64,000 nucleotides of DNA from Mycolicibacterium parafortuitum (lineage in GTDB: Bacteria > Actinomycetota > Actinomycetes > Mycobacteriales > Mycobacteriaceae), in contig NZ_MVID01000002.1 in the NCBI RefSeq assembly GCF_002086815.1, positions 124,001 through 188,000 of the forward strand, written 5' to 3'. The notes beneath the pieces were generated by a model, which saw nothing but the letters and a program-made list of their open reading frames with translations, was not told where the DNA came from and ran no database searches. Position 1 is the first letter of the stretch. Each line of letters starts with the position of its first letter. The position numbers and the translations under genes were made by a program. Shown here in pieces: positions 44,603 to 51,890 of the stretch.

Positions 44603-45589
44603 ATGAGCGTGCTGGGCGGCTTCTTGACGACATGGTCACAGGCCCGCGCGACCTTCGGTGCCGGAATTCCCCGACCGGGCAGCGGATTCGACGACAGCCC
44701 GACATTGCGCGCGCTGGAGACCGAAACCCGGTCGGCGAGCCCGGGCGCCGCCTGGAGTGGCACCGCAGCCGACGCCTATGACGCCAGGAACGCTTGGCAC
44801 GCCCGCACCCTGGCCAGGTTGGCCGACCTCGACCGGCGCGTCGGGGCCGAGGTGGACCGCTCGGCCGCGGTGGTCGCTCACGGACGTGAGCGGCTCGACG
44901 CGATCCGGCAGTGGGTGCAGGACGCCGCGGCGGCGGTGCCGAAAAGCGCTGTCGGGGAACAGATGTTGTTGCCCATCGTCGGTAAGGGCTCCGGAGCGGT
45001 CGCCGAGATCGTCACGGCATCGAACAACGAGCTGGCTGTCATCGCCGAGCGGATCCGCGGGATCGGCGCCGAGTACGCCGACTTCGACGGGGCCGGCGGG
45101 GCCGACGGGGTCGACGCCCTCGGAGTCGGTGACGATGCCGAAGCCGACAGTGCCGTGCCGGAGACCACGCTGGATCTGACCGACATCGTGTATCGAGCCC
45201 CGGGCGAGCTCGGCAGGCCGTGGGAGATGGAACTTGTTGCGGGATCGGGGGTCTGGGTGCCGAACCCGAACGCACCCGGCTACCGGCCCAAGCCGCCCCG
45301 CGCGCCGCTGGATCTCGACGACATCGTCTACCTTCCTCCGGTTCCGGACGAGAACGGCAAGCTTCCGTTGGGGCCCGCGAATCACATGGAGCTGGTTCCC
45401 GGTTCGGGCGCCTGGGTTCCCGACCCGAACAGCCCTGCGTACCAGCCTTCGATACCCGAAGCGCCGGTCGACCTGTCGAAGATCCGAACGGGGGTCGACC
45501 CTAACGCGTTGATCCCGGCGGGCACCGTCGAGCTCTGGCCCCATGCCGGGATCATCATGCCGGATCCGGCGCTGGGCCGTCCGCGCTAG
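44603..45589 (+). CDS. EspA/EspE-like candidate type VII secretion substrate with C-terminal repeats
   Basis: The 328-residue protein has no Sec signal. Residues about 15-105 align with the N-terminus of EspA/EspE proteins: GIPRPG, SPGAAWSGTAADAY (WxG turn), NAWHA and LADLDRR, predicted as a helical hairpin. EYADFD (Tyr158, Asp162) follows the helices and fits the YxxxD export signal of type VII substrates. The C-terminal third has three imperfect repeats of about 45-50 residues, each with a hydrophobic-Asp-Leu start and a segment like MELVPGSGAWVPDPNSPAY. No ESX machinery genes are present here. It could be a secreted envelope protein; direct evidence is lacking. Its stop overlaps the convergent lipoprotein stop in CTAG. 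Confidence 0.65.
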   Translation: MSVLGGFLTTWSQARATFGAGIPRPGSGFDDSPTLRALETETRSASPGAAWSGTAADAYDARNAWHARTLARLADLDRRVGAEVDRSAAVVAHGRERLDAIRQWVQDAAAAVPKSAVGEQMLLPIVGKGSGAVAEIVTASNNELAVIAERIRGIGAEYADFDGAGGADGVDALGVGDDAEADSAVPETTLDLTDIVYRAPGELGRPWEMELVAGSGVWVPNPNAPGYRPKPPRAPLDLDDIVYLPPVPDENGKLPLGPANHMELVPGSGAWVPDPNSPAYQPSIPEAPVDLSKIRTGVDPNALIPAGTVELWPHAGIIMPDPALGRPR

Positions 45590-46263
45590 CGGCCCCGCAC
45601 GGCCGCAACGGCTTTGACCAGAAGGTCCGGCACCAGCGGCTCGTACTCGGCGTCTCGGTCCAGGCGGGCCTGGACGCTGACGTACACATGACTTTCCAGA
45701 CCCTCCGGGTCCTCCAGCAGCGCCCCGTAGTAGTAGTCGGCCAGCGCATTCTCGTCGACCTGGTTCTTCAACGCCACCAGGCCGGCATCATCGATCACCG
45801 GAGGAGTCAGCTGCTGCACCGTTCCCTCCACGTGCAGCTGCGGTGCGGAGTACCGGAACCGTTGGCAGGCCGGATTCATCAGCTCGCTGGTCTGCACGGT
45901 GTCGGTGTACGCGACGATCCGGATTCCACCGTCACCCCGCACGGGATCGCCGGAGACCCGCATGCCGCTCGACCCGGGCTGGACCTTCACCGGCTTCAAC
46001 TGCAGCACGCACTCCTGCGGCTCCGCCTCGGCGGGTGTCCCGAAAAGAACGAAGTCCTCGGCGATCTCGGTGTTCTCCTCCGGATAACGGGTCAGCCTGC
46101 CGGTCTTGACGATGTAGTCGGCCTCGGGGAGCTCGGCGGCGACCTCGGAAAGCCGGGACACGTCGAGCCCGGTCTGCGCCGTCGACGCGTCGGGAGCCCC
46201 GCACGCGGTTGCTGCCGCCGCCGACAGCACGATCACCGACATCAGCCTCGCCGTCGCCACCAT
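45586..46263 (-). CDS. Putative lipoprotein of unknown function
   Basis: The 225-residue product starts with RLMSVIVLSAAAATAC, a signal peptide with a lipobox-like ATAC ending in Cys21, so it is probably lipid-anchored. The mature region (LDVSRLSEVAAELPEADYIVKTGRLTRYPEENTEIAEDFVLFG) and the PQECVLQLKPVKVQPGSSGMRV segment recall mycobacterial conserved lipoproteins of the DUF5642 kind, but I am not certain of the family. Two further cysteines (ECVLQ, ACQRF) could form a disulfide. It is convergent with the EspA/EspE-like gene. Confidence 0.7.
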   Translation of the reverse strand: MVATARLMSVIVLSAAAATACGAPDASTAQTGLDVSRLSEVAAELPEADYIVKTGRLTRYPEENTEIAEDFVLFGTPAEAEPQECVLQLKPVKVQPGSSGMRVSGDPVRGDGGIRIVAYTDTVQTSELMNPACQRFRYSAPQLHVEGTVQQLTPPVIDDAGLVALKNQVDENALADYYYGALLEDPEGLESHVYVSVQARLDRDAEYEPLVPDLLVKAVAAVRGR

Positions 46264-46276
46264 CGGTTCAGCCTAA

Positions 46277-46300
46277 GCGCCTCGGCCGACCCCGAGGCGC
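46277..46300. terminator. Terminator hairpin
   Basis: GCGCCTCGG (46277-46285) pairs with CCGAGGCGC (46292-46300). It sits just beyond the stop codon of the minus-strand gene ending at 46317 and before the lipoprotein start, so it probably ends the catabolic minus-strand operon. Confidence 0.65.
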
Positions 46301-46316
46301 ACCAATCGACGATGCA

Positions 46317-47549
46317 CTAGACCACGGTGAGCGGCAGCGACTTCCGGTCCTCGAACACCCATGACGCGCCGCCGGACATCTTGCACACCTGCACTTCGGA
46401 GAACTCCTTCGCCGGGGTGTCTGTGTGGATCACCCGCACCGTCCAGTCCGATTCGGTGCCGTCGAGCTCGGCGCGCAGGTGCGGGTCGACGCCCTGCACG
46501 ACAGCCTGCACGGGAGAGTCGGCCATCGGGGACACCAACGAGATCCAGGCGCCGTCGTCGTGGGCCGGCGATCTGCGCACGCGCAGATGGTCGCGGTCCA
46601 CGTCGACCGACACGTAGGCCGCGGGGTTCAGCATCGGGTGCAGTTCCAGCACCCGCAACGCCCCGGCGGCATCGGCGGGAATCTTCAGCGCGTTGCGGAT
46701 CCTCTCGGCGGCCACCCCCGCGATACCGATCAGGGACCTGTAGCGGACCGACTCCTCCAGCGCCGCATCGCCCTTCGTCCTCGCCCTGACCGCCAGGTTG
46801 AACGACAACGTGAGCAGGTGCATCTGCAGGCACACCTCGTCGGCGATCCGCACGAGCGCCGAATGCGAGAACGCACCGAAGTCGAAATCGGACACCAACG
46901 GCCCCGCGTAGTCGGCTTGCCCTTCGTCTGCCGGATCGATCGGATCGAGCTCGGTGTGATAGGCCCGGCTGGCGCCGACGATGTCGAGCTGCGGGATGAA
47001 ATCCACCTCGGGGTACGACTCGTCGATGGTCACCGTCCACCGGCAGTGCGGGTGGCGGTCGGCGGGTGTGCGCGGCGGACGGTGTACCGGCCGCACCTGA
47101 CACTTGCGGTTGGTGGCCAGCGCGGTCGCGTCGAACGTCGGGTCCTCGATGTCGTGGCACATCCCGCGGACGTAGTCCTCGCCCATCGGCTCGACGTCGA
47201 GCAGGGCGCCGCAGTGGTCGAGGTGGAACTCACCGTGCCAGCGGTCGTGCACGGTGTAGCGGAAATCCATGAACTGCGGCGGCGCGCCGATGTCGAGCTG
47301 CAGCCCCTTGAAGATCGTGATGACATCGACGCCCTCGTACTTGAGCGCCTTCTGCATCCGCTTGGTGTAGAGCGGGCTCGCGCCGGCCCATTCCTCGATA
47401 GCGATCTGCAGCATCTCTTCGCGACCGAAATTGCTGATACACCAGGCCATTCCGGAGCGGTCGATCAACTGGCCGATCAGCAGCAACTCCGGGACGAGGG
47501 TGGCCAGCTCGTCGCGGGTCAGCGCCGCGTACCTACTCATCACGCTCAT
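46317..47549 (-). CDS. Uncharacterised protein of the aldehyde dehydrogenase operon
   Basis: I do not recognise this 410-residue protein with confidence. There is no signal peptide or membrane segment. The middle is rich in His and Cys: VHDRWHGEFHLDHCGALLDVEPMGEDYVRGMCHDIEDPTFDATA, then RKCQVRPVHRPPRTPADRHPHCRW, which suggests a metal or cofactor site. The C-terminal half has an alpha-helical stretch (ALVRIADEVCLQMHLLTLSFNLAVRARTKGD) followed by beta-rich sequence. It is the last gene of the minus-strand operon beginning with aldehyde dehydrogenase, overlapping the preceding CMD gene by 17 bases, so a catabolic role is likely. Alternative start ATG 47540. Confidence 0.65.
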   Translation of the reverse strand: MSVMSRYAALTRDELATLVPELLLIGQLIDRSGMAWCISNFGREEMLQIAIEEWAGASPLYTKRMQKALKYEGVDVITIFKGLQLDIGAPPQFMDFRYTVHDRWHGEFHLDHCGALLDVEPMGEDYVRGMCHDIEDPTFDATALATNRKCQVRPVHRPPRTPADRHPHCRWTVTIDESYPEVDFIPQLDIVGASRAYHTELDPIDPADEGQADYAGPLVSDFDFGAFSHSALVRIADEVCLQMHLLTLSFNLAVRARTKGDAALEESVRYRSLIGIAGVAAERIRNALKIPADAAGALRVLELHPMLNPAAYVSVDVDRDHLRVRRSPAHDDGAWISLVSPMADSPVQAVVQGVDPHLRAELDGTESDWTVRVIHTDTPAKEFSEVQVCKMSGGASWVFEDRKSLPLTVV

Positions 47550-47985
47550 CGTGCACCTTGCTTCCGGAGTGCATCTGGACGGCGGCGTTGACGTTGGCCT
47601 TACGGTCCTCGTCCTCACCGCGTTCGGCAGCCTTCTGGCGTCTCTTGATCACCTTGCTCACCGCACCGTCGAGCTTGGAGCCCAGCGGGAAGCCCAGGTA
47701 CTGCGTCAGGAACACCGCCATCTCCTTGAGCTCCTCGCCGGTGAGCTCGCCGTTGTGCAGCGCCGCGTTCGCCTGGATCTCGGCGAGGTCGGAGTTGCCC
47801 AGCGCGGCGACGGCGGTCAGCGTCATGATGCGCTTGTCGCGCATCGAGAGACCGGGACGGGTCCAGATGGTGCCGAAGAGGTGGTCGACGGTGAGATCGA
47901 AGTACGGGTCGCCCTCGATGTTCGGCATCTCCCAGCCGTACACCTCGTTCATCTTGTCCAGGCCCTTGCGCCGTAGCTCGTCCAT
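47533..47985 (-). CDS. Carboxymuconolactone decarboxylase (CMD)-family protein
   Basis: The 150-residue protein has the CMD/AhpD-like helical core: FGTIWTRPGLSMRDKRIMTLTAVAALGNSDLAEIQANAALHNGELTGEELKEMAVFLTQYLGFPLG. The conserved motif region carries His (ALHNGEL) but no CxxC, so it resembles the PcaC decarboxylase branch rather than peroxidases. It corresponds to Rv0771. ATG 47985 has an AGGAG ribosome site. It is co-transcribed with the 3-hydroxyisobutyrate-dehydrogenase-like gene three bases upstream. Confidence 0.87.
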   Translation of the reverse strand: MDELRRKGLDKMNEVYGWEMPNIEGDPYFDLTVDHLFGTIWTRPGLSMRDKRIMTLTAVAALGNSDLAEIQANAALHNGELTGEELKEMAVFLTQYLGFPLGSKLDGAVSKVIKRRQKAAERGEDEDRKANVNAAVQMHSGSKVHDERDE

Positions 47986-47988
47986 CTC

Positions 47989-48885
47989 TTACTCCTTCGT
48001 GCTCGAACTCGTATGGGGCACGCCGAGACCGGCGGCCAGATCCCGCAGGGCGATCTCGGCCAGCGGCAGCTCCACGCCGGTGGCCTCGCCGAGGCCGAGC
48101 GCCAGCTTCAGATCCTTCTCGGCCAGCCCGCGGGTGTGAACGAACATGTCGTACAGGAAGTGGTCGGGTGCCAGCGGCGCGGTGTCGTCGCGGGCCATGA
48201 TCGCGCCCGGACCGCCGCTCTGCGCGTCGCTGTGGCGCACCACCCGGCCGAGTTTCTGCAGATCGATTCCCGCGGCCTCGGCCAGTCGAGACGCCTCGCA
48301 TGCGGCGGCGAACCCGATGAACGTCAGCATGTTCCTGGCGATCTTCATCCGCGTTCCCGCGCCGGGTTCGCCGGCCCGCACGACCATCGAAGCCCACTTC
48401 TTGAACACCGGCTTCACGATGTCGTAGGCCGCATCGTCGGCGCCGACCATCACGGCGAGCTCCCCCTTGTCGGCGGCACCCGCACCTCCGCTGACCGGGG
48501 CGTCCACGACGTGAACACCCTTGGGCCGCAACTGCGCCGCGAGCTCTGCGGCGGTTCCGGGCTCGATGGTGGAGTGGATCGCGATGACGGTGCCCGCCCT
48601 GGCGTGGGCACCGAGTTCGGTGACGACGTCGCGCACCTGGGCGTCATTGAGCACGGTCACGCTGATCACGTCGGCGGCCGCGACATCGGCGACGGTGTCG
48701 GCCAGCGTGGCCCCGAGCTCGGCGAGCGGTGTCATCGCATCGGTGCGCACGTCGAACACCACCAGCCCGCCGGGCCAGTCGACGAGCCGCTTGGCCATCG
48801 GCGCCCCCTGGTTACCCAGGCCGATGTAGCCGAGTTTCGGTTCGGCCGTGTTGGTCTGCTCCTCGCGCGAGCGCTCGCCGGTCAC
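47989..48885 (-). CDS. 3-hydroxyisobutyrate dehydrogenase-like NAD(P) oxidoreductase
   Basis: The 298-residue protein opens with LGYIGLGNQGAPMAKRLV, the beta-hydroxyacid dehydrogenase dinucleotide motif, then AVMVG and VDAPVSGGAGAADKGELAVMVGAD, the substrate-binding loop of this family. The catalytic lysine lies in GTRMKIARNMLTFIGFAAACEA. Members oxidise 3-hydroxyisobutyrate, tartronate semialdehyde or similar beta-hydroxyacids. It is the counterpart of Rv0770. GTG 48885 overlaps the stop of the SDR gene upstream, so translation is coupled in the operon. Confidence 0.88.
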   Translation of the reverse strand: MTGERSREEQTNTAEPKLGYIGLGNQGAPMAKRLVDWPGGLVVFDVRTDAMTPLAELGATLADTVADVAAADVISVTVLNDAQVRDVVTELGAHARAGTVIAIHSTIEPGTAAELAAQLRPKGVHVVDAPVSGGAGAADKGELAVMVGADDAAYDIVKPVFKKWASMVVRAGEPGAGTRMKIARNMLTFIGFAAACEASRLAEAAGIDLQKLGRVVRHSDAQSGGPGAIMARDDTAPLAPDHFLYDMFVHTRGLAEKDLKLALGLGEATGVELPLAEIALRDLAAGLGVPHTSSSTKE

Positions 48886-49643
48886 CTGATGATCTGCCCG
48901 CCGTCGACGTTGAAGATCTGGCCGGTGACCCACTTGGCCTGATCCGACAGCAGGAACAGCAGCATGCCGACCAGATCGTCGGGCTGGCCCATGCGCGACA
49001 ACGGGATTCCCTTGACGATGTCGGCCACCATCTCCTGCGGGGTGGTGGTCCGGTTGGCCTCGGTGTCGATGGGCCCCGGCGCGATCGCGTTGACCCGGAT
49101 GTTCTGTCCGCCCAGCTCGGTCGCCAGCTGCTGGGTCAGGCCGTTGATCCCGACTTTGGCCAGCCCGTAGAAGTTGGAGTACAGCCACGCCGCGGTGGAC
49201 GACTGGTTGACGATCGCGCCGCCACCGCGCTTGGCCATCTTGCGGTAGACCGCGCGCGTGCACACCAGCGCACCGTCGAGGTTCACACTCATGAACTTCT
49301 TGTAGTAGTCCCAATCGACGGTGATCAGGAAGTCGAGCTTCATCCCGCCGAAGATCGCGGCGTTGTTGACCAGGTAGTCGATCCCGCCGAACTCCGAGAG
49401 CGCTTGGGCGGCCATCTCTTTGGCGGAGTCCGGATCGGACACGTCGACCCGCACCGCGAGCGCGTTGCCGCCCTCGCCCTTGATCCCGTCGGCGACCTTG
49501 CGGGCACCTTCGGTGTTGATGTCGGCGACCACGACGGCGGCGCCCTCACGCGCCAGCGCCTCGGCGTACGCCTGCCCGATACCGCCGCCGGCACCGGTGA
49601 CGATGGCCACCTTCTCCTTGAACTGATCTCCGTATAGACCCAC
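48882..49643 (-). CDS. Short-chain dehydrogenase/reductase (Rv0769-like)
   Basis: The 253-residue classical SDR has the cofactor motif VTGAGGGIGQAYA (TGxxxGxG), NNAAIFGG in the NAG position, the catalytic serine in NQSSTAAW and the YxxxK pair in NFYGLAKVGI. PGPIDTEA follows as usual. Its acidic residue after strand 2 (VADIN) suggests NAD(H) preference. GTG 49643 start with an AAGGAG ribosome site. It lies between the aldehyde dehydrogenase and the hydroxyacid dehydrogenase genes. Confidence 0.9.
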   Translation of the reverse strand: MGLYGDQFKEKVAIVTGAGGGIGQAYAEALAREGAAVVVADINTEGARKVADGIKGEGGNALAVRVDVSDPDSAKEMAAQALSEFGGIDYLVNNAAIFGGMKLDFLITVDWDYYKKFMSVNLDGALVCTRAVYRKMAKRGGGAIVNQSSTAAWLYSNFYGLAKVGINGLTQQLATELGGQNIRVNAIAPGPIDTEANRTTTPQEMVADIVKGIPLSRMGQPDDLVGMLLFLLSDQAKWVTGQIFNVDGGQIIR

Positions 49644-49655
49644 TGTGTCTCCTTC

Positions 49656-51122
49656 TCAGACAGCCGTGGCGATCGCTTTGATCTCGAGGTACTCCTCGAA
49701 ACCGGCGAGGCCCATCTCCCGGCCGATGCCGGATTGCTTGTAACCGCCGAACGGCATGTCCGCCGAGTACCAGACACCGCCGTTGACGTTGACCGTGCCG
49801 ACCCGCAGCCTCGCGGCGACCGCGTTGGCGCGGTCGAGATCCGGCGAGAACACCGTGCCGGACAGGCCGTAGAGCGAATCGTTGGCGATCCGCACCGCGT
49901 CGTCGTCGCCGTCGTGCGCGATCACCGTCAGCACCGGGCCGAAGATCTCCTCGCGGGCGACCTTCGCGTTGTTGTCCAGACCGGCGATCACCGTCGGCTC
50001 GATGAAGAACCCGGTGTCGCGGCCCGCGGGACGGCCGCCGCCGCAGGCGAATCGGCCGCCCTCGGCGAGCGCCGAGTCCAGGTAACCCTGGATCCGGTCG
50101 CGCTGGCGGGCCGAGATCACCGGGCCGCAGATCGTGCCGGGGTCGGTGGGATCTCCTGGCTTGAGGCCACCCATGGTCGCGGCGGCGGCCTCGACCGCCT
50201 CGTCGTAGCGATTCCTGGGAACCACCAGCCGGGTGGTGATCGCGCATCCCTGCCCCGCGTGCATCGATGCGGTGAACCCCGCCATCGCGCAGGCGCCGGC
50301 CAGGTCGGCGTCGTCGAGGACCAGGAACGCCGACTTGCCGCCGAGCTCAAGGAAGACCTTCTTCAACGTCGCCGAGCCGTCGGACATCACGGCGCGGCCG
50401 GTGTTGGTGGACCCGGTGAACGAAACCATGTCCACGCGCAGGTCTTTCGACAGCAGCGCACCGACGGCATGGTCGCTGGAGGTGACGATGTTGACCACCC
50501 CGGCGGGGAAATCGGTGTGCTCGGAGATCAGTTCGCCCAGCACCGCGGCCACCCACGGCGTGTCCGGCGCCGGCTTGAGTACCAGCGTGTTGCCCGCTGC
50601 CAGTGCCGGGCCGATCTTGGCCAGGTTGATCTGGTGCGGGAAGTTCCACGGCGTGATGGCGCCGACGACACCGACCGCCTCGCGGGCGATCCGGCGGGCG
50701 GTCTTGATGCCCATCGGGGACGCGACACCGAGATCGGTGCTCCATTCGTAAGACTCGGCGGTGTCCGCGCAGAACGTCAGGTCGTCGATGGGACCTTCGA
50801 GCTGGGCCGCCGCGGTCAGCATCCGCGGCGCGCCGACCTCGGAGATGGTGAGGTCCCTCAGCTCTTCGACATGGTCGCGCATCGCGGTCTGCAGCTGGCG
50901 GAGGCACCGCACCCGCAGCTCGGTGTCGGTCGACCAGCCGGTTTCGTCGAAGGCGCGCCGCGCCGCCCCGATCGCCGCGCTCATGTCCTCGGCGCTCGCA
51001 TCGGCGGCGACGCCGAGGGTCTCCTCGGTCGCCGGATTGCTGGTGGTGAACGTGCCCGCGCTCCCGTCGACGAGCTTGCCGTCGACGAGCAGCTTGCTCT
51101 CGCGATCGGTCAGGATTCCCAT
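49656..51122 (-). CDS. aldA: NAD(P)-dependent aldehyde dehydrogenase
   Basis: The 488-residue enzyme oxidises an aldehyde to the acid. It shows ITPWNFPHQINLAKIGPALAAGNTLVLKPAPDTPW (cofactor-binding), the FTGSTNTGR turn, the general-base glutamate in LELGGKSA, the nucleophilic cysteine in AGQGCAITTRL, and EEIFGPVLTV. ATG 51122 with a GGAGG ribosome site at normal distance starts the conserved sequence; the longer open frame runs into the divergent promoter. It is the first gene of the minus-strand operon and corresponds to Rv0768. The palindrome at 51142-51155 sits directly upstream. Confidence 0.94.
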   Translation of the reverse strand: MGILTDRESKLLVDGKLVDGSAGTFTTSNPATEETLGVAADASAEDMSAAIGAARRAFDETGWSTDTELRVRCLRQLQTAMRDHVEELRDLTISEVGAPRMLTAAAQLEGPIDDLTFCADTAESYEWSTDLGVASPMGIKTARRIAREAVGVVGAITPWNFPHQINLAKIGPALAAGNTLVLKPAPDTPWVAAVLGELISEHTDFPAGVVNIVTSSDHAVGALLSKDLRVDMVSFTGSTNTGRAVMSDGSATLKKVFLELGGKSAFLVLDDADLAGACAMAGFTASMHAGQGCAITTRLVVPRNRYDEAVEAAAATMGGLKPGDPTDPGTICGPVISARQRDRIQGYLDSALAEGGRFACGGGRPAGRDTGFFIEPTVIAGLDNNAKVAREEIFGPVLTVIAHDGDDDAVRIANDSLYGLSGTVFSPDLDRANAVAARLRVGTVNVNGGVWYSADMPFGGYKQSGIGREMGLAGFEEYLEIKAIATAV

Positions 51123-51141
51123 CCGACCTCCTGTTTCATTC

Positions 51142-51155
51142 TGGACAACTGTCCG
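51142..51155. promoter_or_regulatory. Operator half of a TetR operator pair (aldA side)
   Basis: TGGACAACTGTCCG is a near-perfect palindrome that shares the core GGACAnnTGTCC with the second site at 51287-51300. It is 20 bases upstream of the aldA start. Confidence 0.6.
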
Positions 51156-51257
51156 ACAGAGTTCCCCGGAACCATAACCGCACACGGCGACGGCAGGCAA
51201 GGATGTGCCGCTGTACCTACCGAGTAGTCCTGTCTAGCTGTGGTTTTTGCCGCTAGC

Positions 51258-51300
51258 TTGCCTCAGGTATGCACCGTCGGATAACTTGGACATGTGTCCA
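51258..51300 (+). promoter_or_regulatory. Promoter and operator of the TetR-cyp123-cyp51 operon
   Basis: A possible -35 TTGCCT (51258-51263), an 18-base spacer and -10 TAACTT (51282-51287) place the transcript start at GTG 51294. The perfect 14-base palindrome TGGACATGTGTCCA (51287-51300) begins at the last base of the -10 and covers the start codon. A repressor bound here would block the TetR gene's own transcription. Confidence 0.65.
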
Positions 51301-51890
51301 GCGATGCTGTTGCCGCGCTCACACCCGAGTCGGGGCACCCGCCACGAAACCGTCGGCAGGAGGAGACCTTCCGCAAGGTGCTCGCCGCCGGGCTGGAGAT
51401 GCTGCGCGAATCGTCGTACGCCGACCTGACCGTGCGCGCGGTCGCCGCGCGCGCCAAGGTGGCCCCCGCGACCGCCTACACGTACTTCTCGTCGAAGAAC
51501 CACCTGATCGCCGAGATTTATCTGAACCTGATCAAGCAGGTCGACTACTTCACCGACGTCAACGACAGCACTGTGGCCCGGGTCGAGAAGACCCTGCGCA
51601 GCATGGCGTTGATGGTCGCCGACGAACCCGAGGTCGCCGCCGCATGCACCACGGCTCTGCTGTCGGGTAACGACGCGGCGGTGCGCTCGGTCCGTGAACG
51701 CATCGGCGCCGAGATCCACCGCCGCATCCGCGCCGCCGTCGGGCCCGATCCCGACCCGCGCACGCTGGCCGCGCTCGAGATGACGTTCTTCGGCGCGCTG
51801 GTCAACGCCGGCAGCGGCGCCTTCACCTATCACCAGATCGCCGACCGGTTGAGTTATGTGGTCGGGCTCATCGTGGGAGACGACAAATGA
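51294..51890 (+). CDS. TetR-family regulator of the divergent catabolic operons (Rv0767c-like)
   Basis: The 198-residue protein has its HTH at about residues 25-72: TFRKVLAAGLEMLRESSYADLTVRAVAARAKVAPATAYTYFSSKNHLIAEIYLNLI, a very typical TetR DNA-binding domain. The C-terminal part is a helical ligand-binding domain (VEKTLRSMALMVADEPEVAAACTTALLSGND). It is the first gene of the cyp123-cyp51 operon, overlapping cyp123 by four bases, and is divergent from aldA. Two matching palindromes in the shared promoter region, one covering its own start codon, fit an autoregulated repressor of both arms. Confidence 0.87.
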   Translation: MSSDAVAALTPESGHPPRNRRQEETFRKVLAAGLEMLRESSYADLTVRAVAARAKVAPATAYTYFSSKNHLIAEIYLNLIKQVDYFTDVNDSTVARVEKTLRSMALMVADEPEVAAACTTALLSGNDAAVRSVRERIGAEIHRRIRAAVGPDPDPRTLAALEMTFFGALVNAGSGAFTYHQIADRLSYVVGLIVGDDK

